A stretch of DNA of 64,000 nucleotides from Dendrobium chrysotoxum (GCA_019925795.1 CM034310.1:11862764-11926763); one strand, 5' to 3'; positions 13,967-26,521 are shown, numbered from the stretch's first letter. Notes: generated by a model not told the origin, from the sequence alone. Made by a program: numbers and translations.

Positions 13967-14257
13967 TCTCTCTCTCTCTCTCCATCCCTCTCTCATTATT
14001 TCTAATTCTCCATCATTCTCCATCTCTATTTTCCTCTTTCTCTCTCTTGCTCTCTCTCTCTCCCTCCCATTATTTCTAATTCACGATGATTCTCCCTCTC
14101 TCTCTGTCTCTCTCTCTCGATGTCTCCCTCTCTCCCTCTCTCTCCCTCTCTCATTATTTCTAATTCTCCATCATTCTCTCTCTTTCTCTCTCCTTCTCTC
14201 TTGCTCTATCTCTCTCCCTCTCTCATTATTTCTAATTCTACATCATTCTCCCTCTTG

Positions 14258-16598
14258 CACTTTTCCCTCTTTCTCTCTCTATGTATATCTCGCTCTCCCT
14301 CCTCTCTCACTCCCCCTTTCTCATTATTTCTAATTCTCCATCATTCTCCCACTTGCTCTTTCTCCCATTTTCTCTCTCTCTCTCTCCCTCTCTCTCTCTC
14401 TTTCTCTAACTCCCTCTCTCTAGCTCTCTCTCTCCCACTTTCATTATTTTTAATTCTCCATCATTCTCCTTCTTGTTCTATCTCCCTCCTTCTATGTCTC
14501 TCTTGCTCTCTTCCTCTCCCTCTCCCTCTCCCATTATTTGTAATTCACCATCATTCTCCCTCTTGTATCTCTCTCTCTCTATCATTATTTCTAATTCTCC
14601 ATCTTTCTCCCTTTTTCTCTATTCCTCTTTTTGTCTCTTTCCCTCTTGCTCTCTCTTTTTCTCTCCCTCTCTATCCACCCTATCTCTCTCTCTCTCTCAA
14701 TTATTTCTAATTCCCTAAAATTCTCCCTCTTACTCTATCTCCCTCTCTCTCTCTATCTGTCTCTCTTTCTCTCTCCCTCTCTTATCTCTCTGTCTCTCAA
14801 ATCTATCTCTCTCTTCCCTCTCTCATTAGTTCTAATTCTCCATCATTCTCCCTCTTGCTCTATCTCCCTCTCCCTCTCTCTCTTGCTCTCTCTAAGTTCA
14901 GCTCTCTACGTCTCTCTCTCCCTCTCTCATTATTTCTAATTCTCTATCATTCTCCCTCTTTCACTATCTCCCTCTTTTTATCTCTCGCTTGCCCTCTTCC
15001 TCTCTCCCTCTCTCTCTCACACTCTCAATATTTCTAATTCTCCATCATTATCCCTTTTACTCTATCTCACTCTTTCTATCTCTCTCTTGCCCTCTTTCTC
15101 GCTCTCTCTCTCTCTCTTTCTCCCTCTATCATTATTTCTAATTCTCCATCATTCTCCCTCTTGCTCTATCTTCTTCTTTCTATCTCTCTTGCTCTCTCTC
15201 TCCCTATCTCATTAATTCTATTTCTCCATCATTCTCCCTCTTGCTCTATCTCCCTCTTTCTCTCTCTCTCTCTCTATCTCTCTCTCTCCCTCTCTTTTTT
15301 TTTCTAATTCTCCATCATTCTCCCTCTCTCTCCTCTCTCTCATTATTTCTAATTCTCCATCGTTCTCCCTCTTGCTCTATCTCCCTCTTTCTCTACCCTC
15401 TCTCATTATTTCTAATTCAACATCATTCTCCCTCTTGCTCTATCTGCCTCTTTCTCTCTCTATCTCTCTTGCTCTATCTCCCTCTTTCTCACTCTATCTT
15501 GCTCTATTTCTCTCTTCTCTCTCCCACTCATTATTTCCAATTCACCATCATTCTCCCTCTTCCTCTCTCACTCTCTCTCATTATTTCTAATTGTCCATCA
15601 TTCTCACTTTTGCTTTATCTCCCTCTTTCTATGTCTCTTTCTTTCTCTCTCTCTCCCCCTCTCTCTCTCTCATTATTTGTAATTCTCCATCATTCTCCCT
15701 TTTGCTCTCTATCCCACTCTCTCTCTCTATCTCTCTCTCTCCCCCCTCTCTCATTATTTCTAATTCTCCATCTTTCTTCCTCTTGCTCTATCTCCCATTT
15801 TTTCTCTCTCTCTCCCTTGCCCTATCTTGCTCTATCTCTCTCTCCCTCTCTCATTATTTCTAATTCTCCATCATTCTCCCTCTTGCTCTATCTCTCTCTT
15901 TCTCTCCCTTTCCCTCTCTCATTATATCTAATTCTCCATCATTTTCCCTCCTACTCTATCTCCCTCTTCTCGCTCTCACTCTCTGCCTCTCTCTCCCCCT
16001 CTCCCTCTTTCTGTTTCTTGCAATCTCCCTCTCTTTCTCTCTTTCTTTCTCTCTCTCTCCCTCTCCCGTACTCTCTCATTATTTCTAATTCTCTATCATA
16101 TTCTCCCTCCTCTCTCTCCCTCTCGCATTTTTTCTAATTCCACACAATTCTCCCTCTTACTCTATTCTGTCTCTCTCTCTCTCTCTCTCCATCTCCATTA
16201 TTTTTAACTATCCATCATTCTCCCTTTTTCTATCTCTCTCTTACTCTCTTACTCTCTCTCTCTTCCTCTCCCATTATTTCTAATTCTCCATCATTCTCCA
16301 TCTCCATCTTCCTCTTTCTCTCTCTCTCTCCCTCTCATTATTTCTAATTCACGATCATTCTCCCCCTTTCTCTCTCTATCTCTCTCATTATTTCTAATTC
16401 TCCATGATTCTCCCTTTTGCTCTCTCGCTCTTTCCATCTCTTTTTCTCCTACTCTCTCTTTCTCTCTCTCTCTTTCTCCTCTCTCTCTCTCTCAAATTAT
16501 TTCTAATTCTCCATCATTCTCTCTCTTTCTCTCCTTCTCTCTTGCTCTATCTCTCTCCCTCTCTCATTATTTCTAATTCTACATCATTCTCCCTCTTG
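14258..16598 (+). repeat. satellite higher-order unit 4 (truncated, 2341 bp)
   Basis: It carries the first half of the unit through TTTCTTGCAATC (about 16013). At about 16494-16515 it joins the start of unit 5, inside the anchor ATTTCTAATTCT. The CACACATATACAC segment and telomeric patch are absent. Confidence 0.75.
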
Positions 16599-19160
16599 CA
16601 CTTTTCCCTCTTTCTCTCTCTATGTATATCTCGCTCTCCCTCCTCTCTCACTCCCCCTTTCTCATTATTTCTAATTCTCCATCATTCTCCCACTTGCCCA
16701 TTCTCCCATTTTCTCTCTCTCTCTCCCTCTCTCTCTCTCTCTTTCTCTAACTCCCTCTCTCTAGCTCTCTCTCTCCCACTTTCATTATTTTTAATTCTCC
16801 ATCATTCTCCTTCTTGTTCTATCTCCCTCCTTCTATGTCTCTCTTGCTCTCTTCCTCTCCCTCTCCCTCTCCCTCTCCCATTATTTTTTAATTCACCATC
16901 ATTCTCCCTCTTGATCTCTCTCTCTATCATTATTTCTAATTCTCCATCTTTCTCCCTTTTTCTCTATTCCTCTTTTTGTCTCTTTCCCTCTTGCTCTCTC
17001 TTTTTCTCTCCCTCTCTATCCACCCTATCTCTCTCTCTCTCAATTATTTCTAATTCCCTAAAATTCTCCCTCTTACTCTATCTCCCTCTCTCTCTCTATC
17101 TGTCTCTCTTTCTCTCTCCCTCTCTTATCTCTCTGTCTCTCAAATCTATCTCTCTTTCTCTCTATCTCTCTCTTCCCTCTCTCATTAGTTCTAATTCTCC
17201 ATCATTCTCCCTCTTGCTCTATCTCCCTCTCCCTCTCTCTCTCTTGCTCTCTCTAAGTTCAGCTCTCTACGTCTCTCTCTCCCTCTCTCATTATTTCTAA
17301 TTCTCTATCATTCTCCCTCTTTCACTATCTCCCTCTTTTTATCTCTCTCTTGCCCTCTTCCTCTCTCCCTCTCTCTCTCACACTCTCAATATTTCTAATT
17401 CTCCATCATTATCCCTTTTACTCTATCTCACTCTTTCTATCTCTCTCTTGCCCTCTTTCTCGCTCTCTCTCTCTCTCTTTCTCCCTCTATCATTATTTCT
17501 AATTCTCCATCATTCTCCCTCTTGCTCTATCTTCTTCTTTCTATCTCTCTTGCTCTCTCTCTCCCTATCTCATTAATTCTATTTCTCCATCATTCTCCCT
17601 CTTGCTCTATCTCCCTCTTTCTCTCTCTCTCTCTATCTCTCTCTCTCCCTCTCTTTTTTTTTCTAATTCTCCATCATTCTCCCTCTCTCTCCTCTCTCTC
17701 ATTATTTCTAATTCTCCATCGTTCTCCCTCTTGCTCTATCTCCCTCTTTCTCTACCCTCTCTCATTATTTCTAATTCAACATCATTCTCCCTCTTGCTCT
17801 ATCTGCCTCTTTCTCTCTCTATCTCTCTTGCTCTATCTCCCTCTTTCTCACTCTATCTTGCTCTATTTCTCTCTTCTCTCTCCCACTCATTATTTCCAAT
17901 TCACCATCATTCTCCCTCTTCCTCTCTCACTCTCTCTCATTATTTCTAATTGTCCATCATTCTCACTTTTGCTTTATCTCCCTCTTTCTATGTCTCTTTC
18001 TTTCTCTCTCTCTCCCCCTCTCTCTCTCTCATTATTTGTAATTCTCCATCATTCTCCCTTTTGCTCTCTATCCCACTCTCTCTCTCTATCTCTCTCTCTC
18101 CCCCCTCTCTCATTATTTCTAATTCTCCATCTTTCTTCCTCTTGCTCTATCTCCCATTTTCTCTCTCTCTCTCCCTTGCCCTATCTTGCTCTATCTCTCT
18201 CTCCCTCTCTCATTATTTCTAATTCTCCATCATTCTCCCTCTTGCTCTATCTCTCTCTCTTTCTCTCCCTTTCCCTCTCTCATTATTTCTAATTCTCCAT
18301 CATTTTCCCTCCTACTCTATCTCCCTCTTCTCGCTCTCACTCTCTGCCTCTCTCTCCCCCTCTCCCTCTTTCTGTTTCTTGCAATCTCCCTCTCTTTCTC
18401 TCTTTCTGTCTCTCTCTCTCTCCCTCTCCCGTACTCTCTCATTATTTCTAATTCTCTATCATATTCTCCCTCCTCTCTCTCCCTCTCGCATTTTTTCTAA
18501 TTCCACACAATTCTCCCTCTTACTCTATTCTGTCTTTCTCTCTCTCTCTCTCTCCATCTCTCATTATTTTTAACTATCCATCATTCTCCCTCTTTCTATC
18601 TCTCTCTTACTCTCTCTCTCTCTTCCTCTCTCATTATTTCTAATTCTCCATCATTCTCCATCTCCATCTTCCTCTTTCTCTCTCTCTCTCTCCCCTCTCA
18701 TTATTTCTAATTCACGATCATTCTCCCCCTTTCTCTCTCTATCTCTCTCATTATTTCTAATTCTCCATGATTCTCCCTTTTGCTCTCTCGCTCTTTCCAT
18801 CTCTTTTTCTCCTACTCTCTCTTTCTCTCTCTCTCTTTCTCCTCTCTCTCTCTCTCTCTCTCAAATTATTTCTAATTCTCTATCATTCTCCCCCTTGCTC
18901 TATCTCCCACTTTCCCTCTCTCTCTCACTCTCCCTCTTGCTCTATCTCCCTCTTGCCCTCTCTCTCTTTCACACATATACACATTATTTCTAATTCTCCA
19001 TCATTCCACCTCTTACTCAATCTCCCTCTTTCTCTCTTTCTCTATCTTGCTCTATCTCTCTCTCCCTTTCTTATTATTTCTAATTCTCCATCATTCTCCC
19101 TCTCTATCTCTCTTCTCTCTCATTATTTCAAATTCTCCATCATTCTCCCTCTTGCTCAAT

Positions 19161-19168
<8 letters not shown>

Positions 19169-19216
<48 letters not shown>
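19169..19216 (+). repeat. (CT)n tract in unit 5
   Basis: 48 nt of uninterrupted CT at the homologous position in unit 5, ending at GATGTCTCCC. Confidence 0.9.
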
Positions 19217-19220
<4 letters not shown>

Positions 19221-19455
19221 TCTCCCTCTCTCCCTCTCTCATTATTTCTAATTCTCCATCATTCTCTCTCTTTCTCTCTCCTTCTCTTATGCTCTATCTC
19301 TCTCCCTATCTCATTATTTCTAATTCTACATCATTCTCCCTCTTGCACTTTTCCCTCTTTCTCTCTCTATATATATCTCGCTCTCCCTCCTCTCTCACTC
19401 CCCCTTTCTCATTATTTCTAATTCTCCATCATTCTCCCACTTGCTCTTTCTCCCA

Positions 19456-19506
<51 letters not shown>

Positions 19507-20897
19507 CATCTCTCATTATTTCTAATTCTCCATCATTCTTTATCTTGCTCTCTCTCTCTCTCCCTTTCTCATTATTTCTAATTATTCTCCCTCTTGCTCT
19601 CTCTCTCACACACACTCTCTCTCTCTTTCCCCCTTTTTATTTCTAATTCTCCATCATTATACCTTTTGCTCTCTCTCCCTCTTGCTCACTCACTCACTCA
19701 CTCTCTCTCGCTCTCATTATTTCTAATTCTCCATCATTCTCCCTCTTGCTCAATCTCCCTCTTTCACTCTTTCTCTCTCTTGCTAAATCTCTCTCTCCTA
19801 TCTCTCTCTCTCCCTCTCTTATTATTTCTAATACTCCATCATTCTCCCAGTCTCTGTCTCTCTCCCTCTCCCTCTCTCACTCCCCTCTCTCATTATGTCT
19901 AATTCTCCAACATTCTCCCTCTTGCTCTCCCTCTCTCTCTCACTCTCTCTCTCTCTCTCTCTCTTTATTTCTAATTCTCCATCATTATCCCTCTTGCTCT
20001 CTCTCTCTCGCTCTCTCTCTTTCTCCCTCTCTCATAATTTCTAATTCTCTATAATTCTCCCTCTTGCTCTATCTCCCTCTTTCTCACTCTAACTTGCTCT
20101 CTTTCTCTCTCTCTCTCTCCCTCTCATTATTTCTAATTCACCATCATTTTCCCTCTTCCTTCCTCACACACTCTCTCTCATTACTTCTAATTGTCCATCA
20201 TTCTCACTTTTGCTCTATCTCCCTCTTTCTGTCTCTATTTCTCTCTCTCCCCCCTCTCTCTCTGATTATTTGTAATTCTCCATCATTCTCCATTTTGCTC
20301 TCTATCTCACACACACTCTCTCTCTCTCTCTCCCCGTCTTTGATTATTTCTAATTCTCCATCTTTCTCCCTCTTGCTCTATCTCCCATTTTCTCTCTCTC
20401 TCTCCCTTGCCCTATCTTGCTCTATCTCTCTCTCCCTCTCTCATTATTTCTTATTCTCCATCATTCTCCCTCTTGCTCTATCTCCCTCTCTCTCTCTCTC
20501 TATCTCTCTCTCCCTCTCTTATTTTTTTCTAATTCTCCTTCATTCTCCCTCTCTCTCTCCTCTCTCTCATTATTTCTAATTCTCCATCATTCTCCCTCTT
20601 GCTCTATCTCCCACTTTCTCCACCCTCTCTCGTTATTTCTAATTCTCCATCATTCTCCCTCTTGCTCTATCTGCCTCTTTCTCTCTCTATCTCTCTTGCT
20701 CTATCTCTCTCTATCTTTCTCTCTCTCTCCCTCTCATTATTCTAATTCTCCAACATTCTCTGTCTTGCTCTCTCTCTCTCACTCTCTCTTTCTCTCTCTC
20801 TCTCTTTATTTCTAATTCTCCATTATTATCCCTCTTGCTCTCTCTCTTTTTCTCTCCATCTCTCATTATTTTTAACTCTCCATCATTCTCCCTCTTG

Positions 20898-20996
20898 CCT
20901 AAACCCTAGAAACACTAAAAAAACCCTATAACCCTAATTCCTAAACCCTAAACCTTAAAGCCCTAAACCCTAAACCCTAAAACCTAAAAACCATAA
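20898..20996 (+). repeat. telomere-like patch in unit 5
   Basis: Same patch and flanks, about 4.30 kb into its unit, with a few substitutions (AACCCTAGAAACAC; AAACCCTATAACCC). It shows that the patch is inherited as part of the higher-order unit. Confidence 0.9.
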
Positions 20997-23835
20997 TCTC
21001 TCTCTCTCTCTCTCCATCCCTCTCTCATTATTTCTAATTCTCCATCATTCTCCATCTCTATTTTCCTCTTTATCTCTCTTACTCTCTCTCTCCCTCTCAT
21101 TATTTCTAATTCACGATGATTCTCCCTCTCTCTCTGTCTCTCTCTCTCGATGTCTCCCTCTCTCTCCCTCTCTCATTATTTCTAATTCTCCATCATTCTC
21201 TCTCTTTCTCTCTCCTTCTCTCTTGCTCTATCTCTCTCCCTCTCTCATTATTTCTAATTCTACATCATTCTCCCTCTTGCACTTTTCCCTCTTTCTCTCT
21301 CTATGTATATCTCGCTCTCCCTCCTCTCTCACTCCCCCTTTCTCATTATTTCTAATTCTCCATCATTCTCCCACTTGCTCTTTCTCCCATTTTCTCTTTC
21401 TCTCTCTCCCTCTCTCTCTCTCTTTCTCTAACTCCCTCTCTCTAGCTCTCTCTCTCCCACTTTCATTATTTTTAATTCTCCATCATTCTCCTTCTTGTTC
21501 TATCTCCCTCCTTCTATGTCTCTCTTGCTCTCTTCCTCTCCCTCTCCCTCTCCCTCTCCCATTATTTGTAATTCACCATCATTCTCCCTCTTGCTCTCTC
21601 TCTCTCTATCATTATTTCTAATTCTCCATCTTTCTCCCTTTTTCTCTATTCCTCTTTTTGTCTCTTTCCCTCTTGCTCTCTCTTTTTCTCTCCCTCTCTA
21701 TCCACCCTATCTCTCTCTCTCTCAATTATTTCTAATTCCCTAAAATTCTCCCTCTTACTCTATCTCCCTCTCTCTCTCTATCTGTCTCTCTTTCTCTCTC
21801 CCTCTCTTATCTCTCTGTCTCTCAAATCTATCTCTCTTTCTCTCTATCTCTCTCTTCCCTCTCTCATTAGTTCTAATTCTCCATCATTCTCCCTCTTGCT
21901 CTATCTCCCTCTCTCTCTTGCTCTCTCTAAGTTCAGCTCTCTATGTCTCTCTCTCCCTCTCTCATTATTTCTAATTCTCTATCATTCTCCCTCTTTCACT
22001 ATCTCCCTCTTTTTATCTCTCTCTTGCCCTCTTCCTCTCTCCCTCTCTCTCTCACACTCTCATTATTTCTAATTCTCCATCATTATCCCTTTTACTCTAT
22101 CTCACTCTTTCTATCTCTCTCTTGCCCTCTTTCTCGCTCTCTCTCTCTCTCTCTTTCTCCCTCTATCATTATTTCTAATTCTCCATCATTCTCCCTCTTG
22201 CTCTATCTTCTTCTTTCTATCTCTCTTGCTCTCTCTCTCCCTATCTCATTAATTCTATTTCTCCATCATTCTCCCTCTTGCTCTATCTCCCTCTTTCTCT
22301 CTCTCTCTCTCTATCTCTCTCTCTCCCTCTCTTTTTTTTTTCTAATTCTCCATCATTCTCCCTCTCTCTCCTCTCTCTCATTATTTCTAATTCTCCATCG
22401 TTCTCCCTCTTGCTCTATCTCCCTCTTTCTCTACCCTCTCTCATTATTTCTAATTCAACATCATTCTCCCTCTTGCTCTATCTGCCTCTTTCTCTCTCTA
22501 TCTCTCTTGCTCTATCTCCCTCTTTCTCACTCTATCTTGCTCTATTTCTCTCTTCTCTCTCCCACTCATTATTTCCAATTCACCATCATTCTCCCTCTTC
22601 CTCTCTCACTCTCTCTCATTATTTCTAATTGTCCATCATTCTCACTTTTGCTTTATCTCCCTCTTTCTATGTCTCTTTCTTTCTCTCTCTCTCCCCCTCT
22701 CTCTCTCTCATTATTTGTAATTCTCCATCATTCTCCCTTTTGCTCTCTATCCCACTCTCTCTCTATCTCTCTCTCTCCCCCCTCTCTCATTATTTCTAAT
22801 TCTCCATCTTTCTTCCTCTTGCTCTATCTCCCATTTTCTCTCTCTCTCTCTCCCTTGCCCTATCTTTCTCTATCTCTCTCTCCCTCTCTCATTATTTCTA
22901 ATTCTCCATCATTCTCCCTCTTGCTCTATCTCTCTCTCTTTCTCTCCCTTTCCCTCTCTCATTATTTCTAATTCTCCATCATTTTCCCTCCTACTCTATC
23001 TCCCTCTTCTCGCTCTCACTCTCTGCCTCTCTCTCCCCCTCTCCCTCTTTCTGTTTCTTGCAATCTCCCTCTCTTTCTCTCTTTCTTTCTGTCTCTCTCT
23101 CTCCCTCTCCCGTACTCTCTCATTATTTCTAATTCTCTATCATATTCTCCCTCCTCTCTCTCCCTCTCGCATTTTTTCTAATTCCACACAATTCTCCCTC
23201 TTACTCTATTCTATCTTTCTCTCTCTCTCTCTCCATCTCTCATTATTTTTAACTATCCATCATTCTCCCTCTTTCTATCTCTCTCTTACTCTCTCTTCTC
23301 TTCCTCTCTCATTATTTCTAATTCTCCATCATTCTCCATCTCCATCTTCCTCTTTCTCTCTCTCTCTCTCCCTCTCATTATTTCTAATTCACGATCATTC
23401 TCCCCCTTTCTCTCTCTATCTCTCTCATTATTTCTAATTCTCCATGATTCTCCCTTTTGCTCTCTCGCTCTTTCAATCTCTTTTTCTCCTACTCTCTCTT
23501 TCTCTCTCTCTCTTTCTCCTCTCTCTCTCTCTCTCTCTCAAATTATTTCTAATTCTCTCTATCATTCTCCCCCTTGCTCTATCTGCCTCTTTCCCTCTCT
23601 CTCTCACTCTCCCTCTTGCTCTATCTCCCTCTTGCCCTCTCTCTCTCTCACACATATACACATTATTTCTAATTCTCCATCATTCCACCTCTTACTCAAT
23701 CTCCCTCTTTCTCTATTTCTCTATCTTGCTCTATCTCTCTCTCCCTTTCTTATTATTTCTAATTCTCCATCATTCTCCCTCTCTATCTCTCTTCTCTCTC
23801 ATTATTTCAAATTCTCCATCATTCTCCCTCTTGCT

Positions 23836-23838
<3 letters not shown>

Positions 23839-23904
<66 letters not shown>
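23839..23904 (+). repeat. (CT)n tract in unit 6
   Basis: 66 nt of uninterrupted CT at the homologous position in unit 6, the longest of the four aligned tracts, which fits replication slippage. Confidence 0.9.
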
Positions 23905-23908
<4 letters not shown>

Positions 23909-24224
23909 TCTCCCTCTCTCCTCTCTCATTATTTCTAGTTCTCCATCATATCATTCTCTCTCTTTTCCTCTCCCTCTCTTGCTCTATCTCTCTCTGTCTC
24001 TCTCATTATTTCTAATTCTACATCATTCTCCCTCTTGCACTTTTCCCTCTTTCTATCTCTATATATATCTCGCTGTCCCCCACTCTCTCTCTCCCTATCT
24101 CATTATTTCTAATTCTCCATCATTCTCCCACTTCCTCTATCTCCCATTTTTCTCCCTCTCTATCTTTCTCTCTCTCTCTCTCTCCATCTCGCATTATTTC
24201 TAATTCTCCATCATTCTCCATCTT

Positions 24225-24225
<1 letters not shown>

Positions 24226-24299
<74 letters not shown>
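24226..24299 (+). repeat. (CT)n tract, longest in the window
   Basis: 74 nt of uninterrupted CT. In other units the equivalent position (for example about 6136-6156) is a much shorter run. Confidence 0.9.
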
Positions 24300-24304
<5 letters not shown>

Positions 24305-25089
24305 TCTTTTTATTTTTAACTCTTCATCATTCTAACTTTTGCTCTCTCTCCCTCTTGCTCAATCACTCTCTCTCTCTCATTATTTCTAATTCTCCATCAT
24401 TCTCCCTCTTGCTCAATCTCCCTCTTTCACTCTTTCTCTCTCTCGCTCTATCTCTCTCTCTCCCTCTCTTATTATTTCTAATACTCTATCATTCTCCATG
24501 TCTGTCTCTCTCTCTCCCTCTCCCTCTCTCACTCCCCTCTCTCATTATGTCTAATTCTCCATCATTCTCCCTCTTTCTCTATCTCCCTCTTTCTCTCTCT
24601 CCCTTTCTCTATCTCTCTCTCTCTCTTTCTCGCTCTATCTCTCTCCCTCTCTCCTTATTTCTAATTCTACATCATTCTCTCTATTGCTCTATTCCATATC
24701 TCTCTCAATCTCTCTCTCTCTCGTTATTTTTAATTCTCCATCATTCTCCCTCTTGCTCTATCTCCCTCTTTCTACCACTCTCTCTCTCCCTCTTTCTGTC
24801 TCTCCCTCTCTCTCTATCTCTCTCTCTATTTCTCTCTCTCTCTCTCCCTCTCTCATTACTTCTAATTCACCATCATTCTACATGTTGCTCTATCTTCCTC
24901 TTTTTATCTATCTCTTGCTTTCTCTCTCTCTCTCTCTCCTATTCTCCCTTTCTCATTATTTCTACTTCTCCATCATTCTCCCTATTTCTCTATCTCCCTC
25001 TCTCTATCTCTCTCTCCCTCTCTCATTATTTTTAATTCTCCATCATTCTCTCTATTTCTCTATCTCCCTCTCTCTATCTCTCTCTCTCC

Positions 25090-25954
25090 CTCTCTCATTA
25101 TTTTTAATTCTCCATCATTCTCCTTCTTGTTCGATTCCCTCCTTCTATGTCTCTCTTGCTCTCTTCCTCTCCCTCTCCCTCTCCCTCTCCCTCTCCCTCT
25201 CCCATTATTTGTTATTCACCATCATTCTCCCTCTTGCTCTCTCTCTCTCTCTCTATCATTATTTCTAATTCTCCATCTTTCTCCCTTTTTCTCTATTCCT
25301 CTTTTTGTCTCTTTTCCTCTTGCTCTCTCTTTTTCTCTCCCTCTCTATCCACCCTCTCTCTCTCTCTCTCTCTCACTCTCTCTCAATTTTTTCTAATTCC
25401 CTAAAAATCTCCCTCTTACTCTATCTCCCTCTCTCTCTCTATCTGTCTCTCTTTCTCTCTCTCCTATCTCTCTCCTTCTCTTATCTCTCTCTCTCTCTCT
25501 CATATCTATCTCTCTTTCTCTCTATCTCTCTCTTCCCTCTCTCATTAGTTCTAATTCTCCATCATTCTCCCTCTTGCTCTATCTCCCTCTCCCTCTCTCT
25601 CTTGCTCTCTATTTCCCGCACTTTCCCCCTCTCTCTCAATGTCTCTCTCTCCCTCTCTCATTATTTTTAATTCTCTATCATTCTCCCTCTAACTCTATCT
25701 CCCTCTTACTCTATGTCCCTCTTTCTATCTCTCTCTTGCTCTCTTCCTCTCTCCCTCTCTCTCTCACACACTCTCTCTCCCACTCTCATTATTTCTAATT
25801 TTCCATCATTATCCCTTTTACTCTATCTCCCTCTTTCTATCTCTCTCTTACCCTCTTTCTCGCTCTCTCTCTCTCTTTCTGCCTCTATCATTATTTCTAA
25901 TTCTCCATCATTCTCCCTCTTGCTCTATCTTCTTCTTTCTATCTCTCTTGCTCT
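25090..25954 (+). repeat. satellite unit 7 fragment, cut by the retrotransposon
   Basis: It matches the start of a higher-order unit (compare 3440-4200), with the words CTCCTTCTTGTTC, CTATTCCTCTTTTTGTC and CATTAGTTCTAATTC. It stops abruptly in ...TCTCTTGCTCT at 25954, where the LTR begins. Other units continue at this point with CTCTCTCCCTATCTC, so they show the empty-site state. Confidence 0.7.
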
Positions 25955-26443
25955 TGGTGGGAAAATTTATGTCACCACGCAGATTTTGTGTTCTCCTATT
26001 TTGTAATCGAATACTGCATTAAGAATAAAGTACAGTCTCGGGAGACTGACGCAATATTCTATAATGGATTCAATATCAAAATAGGGTTTTAGAAAATAAT
26101 ATTTCTATAGTCAAACACAATCCTATGAATAATATATCATCTTGAGAGATGAACACAAAATTCTATAGAATGTATTTAAAAATAGAAATATAGTTTTGAA
26201 AAGTTCATCCATCCCTTTATTTAGGTGTAATAAGAAGAATATTGTATCATCTGAAAAGACGAACATAACATTCTTCAAATACACCCAAAAGAAAGAATGG
26301 GTTTTATAAAAGTCATCATTTCTAAAATTGAACATAATAAATAGAATATTATATTACCTGCAAAGATAATAATAATATTCTATAAATATGTTTAAAGTTA
26401 GAAATGAGGTTTTAAAACATGTCTGCGTTCCCAAAGATTTTTC

Positions 26444-26521
26444 CCTTGTTTTATAAAAAAATAAAACAAGGTTTATTTTAATCTGGGATTCTCAAATCCC
26501 TATAGGGGCAAGCCCCTATAG
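26444..26521. other. double hairpin module, LTR 1
   Basis: Two inverted repeats near the 3' end of the minus-strand LTR. The first has 11-base arms CCTTGTTTTAT / ATAAAACAAGG around six A (26444-26471). The second has 10-base arms CTATAGGGGC / GCCCCTATAG around a 2-nt loop (26500-26521). In RNA both would form stable stems in U5. Function is unknown; RNA dimerisation, packaging or 3'-end control are possibilities. Confidence 0.75.

Larger units (their letters stand above)
9615..14257 (+). repeat. satellite higher-order unit 3 (full, 4643 bp)
   Basis: A complete unit with all landmarks in the same order as unit 1, including CACACATATACAC (about 11970) and the telomeric patch (13869). Its start resembles unit 2 more than unit 1, while AAGTTCAGCTCTCTATG agrees with units 1 and 6, so it is a mosaic. 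Confidence 0.8.
16599..21279 (+). repeat. satellite higher-order unit 5 (full, 4681 bp)
   Basis: A complete unit with all landmarks, including CACACATATACAC (about 18970), a long CT tract (19169-19216) and the telomeric patch (20898). Confidence 0.8.
21280..25089 (+). repeat. satellite higher-order unit 6 (diverging)
   Basis: It follows the usual order through CACACATATACAC (about 23647), the variant CACTTTTCCC (about 24036) and a variant AGTCTCTGTC region (about 24500). From about 24600 it departs from the other units: no telomeric patch is present, and a monomer of about 67 bp is duplicated at about 24967-25103. The array edge looks less homogenised than its middle. Confidence 0.65.
3205..25954 (+). 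repeat. pyrimidine-rich satellite array
   Basis: About 22.7 kb of almost pure C/T sequence on the plus strand. The basic monomer is roughly 60-110 bp: an anchor (CATTATTTCTAATTCTCC), then ATCATTCTCCCTCTTGCTC, then a variable tract of CT, CCCT and CTTTCT. Landmark words recur in a fixed order, which reveals higher-order units of about 4.65 kb (listed separately). These landmarks include AAGTTCAGCTCTCTA, TTTCTTGCAATCTCC, CACACATATACACATT and the telomeric patch. The array is interrupted at 25955 by a retrotransposon LTR. The long Ser/Leu-rich open frames found throughout come from base composition and are not genes. Confidence 0.92.

Noticed and set aside
7491..20996. True chromosome ends at the telomeric patches
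   Set aside because: The patches are about 100 bp, degenerate, and flanked by satellite on both sides.
1..25954. Dozens of long open frames (up to about 300 codons) rich in Ser, Leu, Pro, Phe
   Set aside because: CT-only DNA rarely makes stop codons in any frame, so open frames are expected. They overlap in several frames, repeat with the satellite and have no domain.
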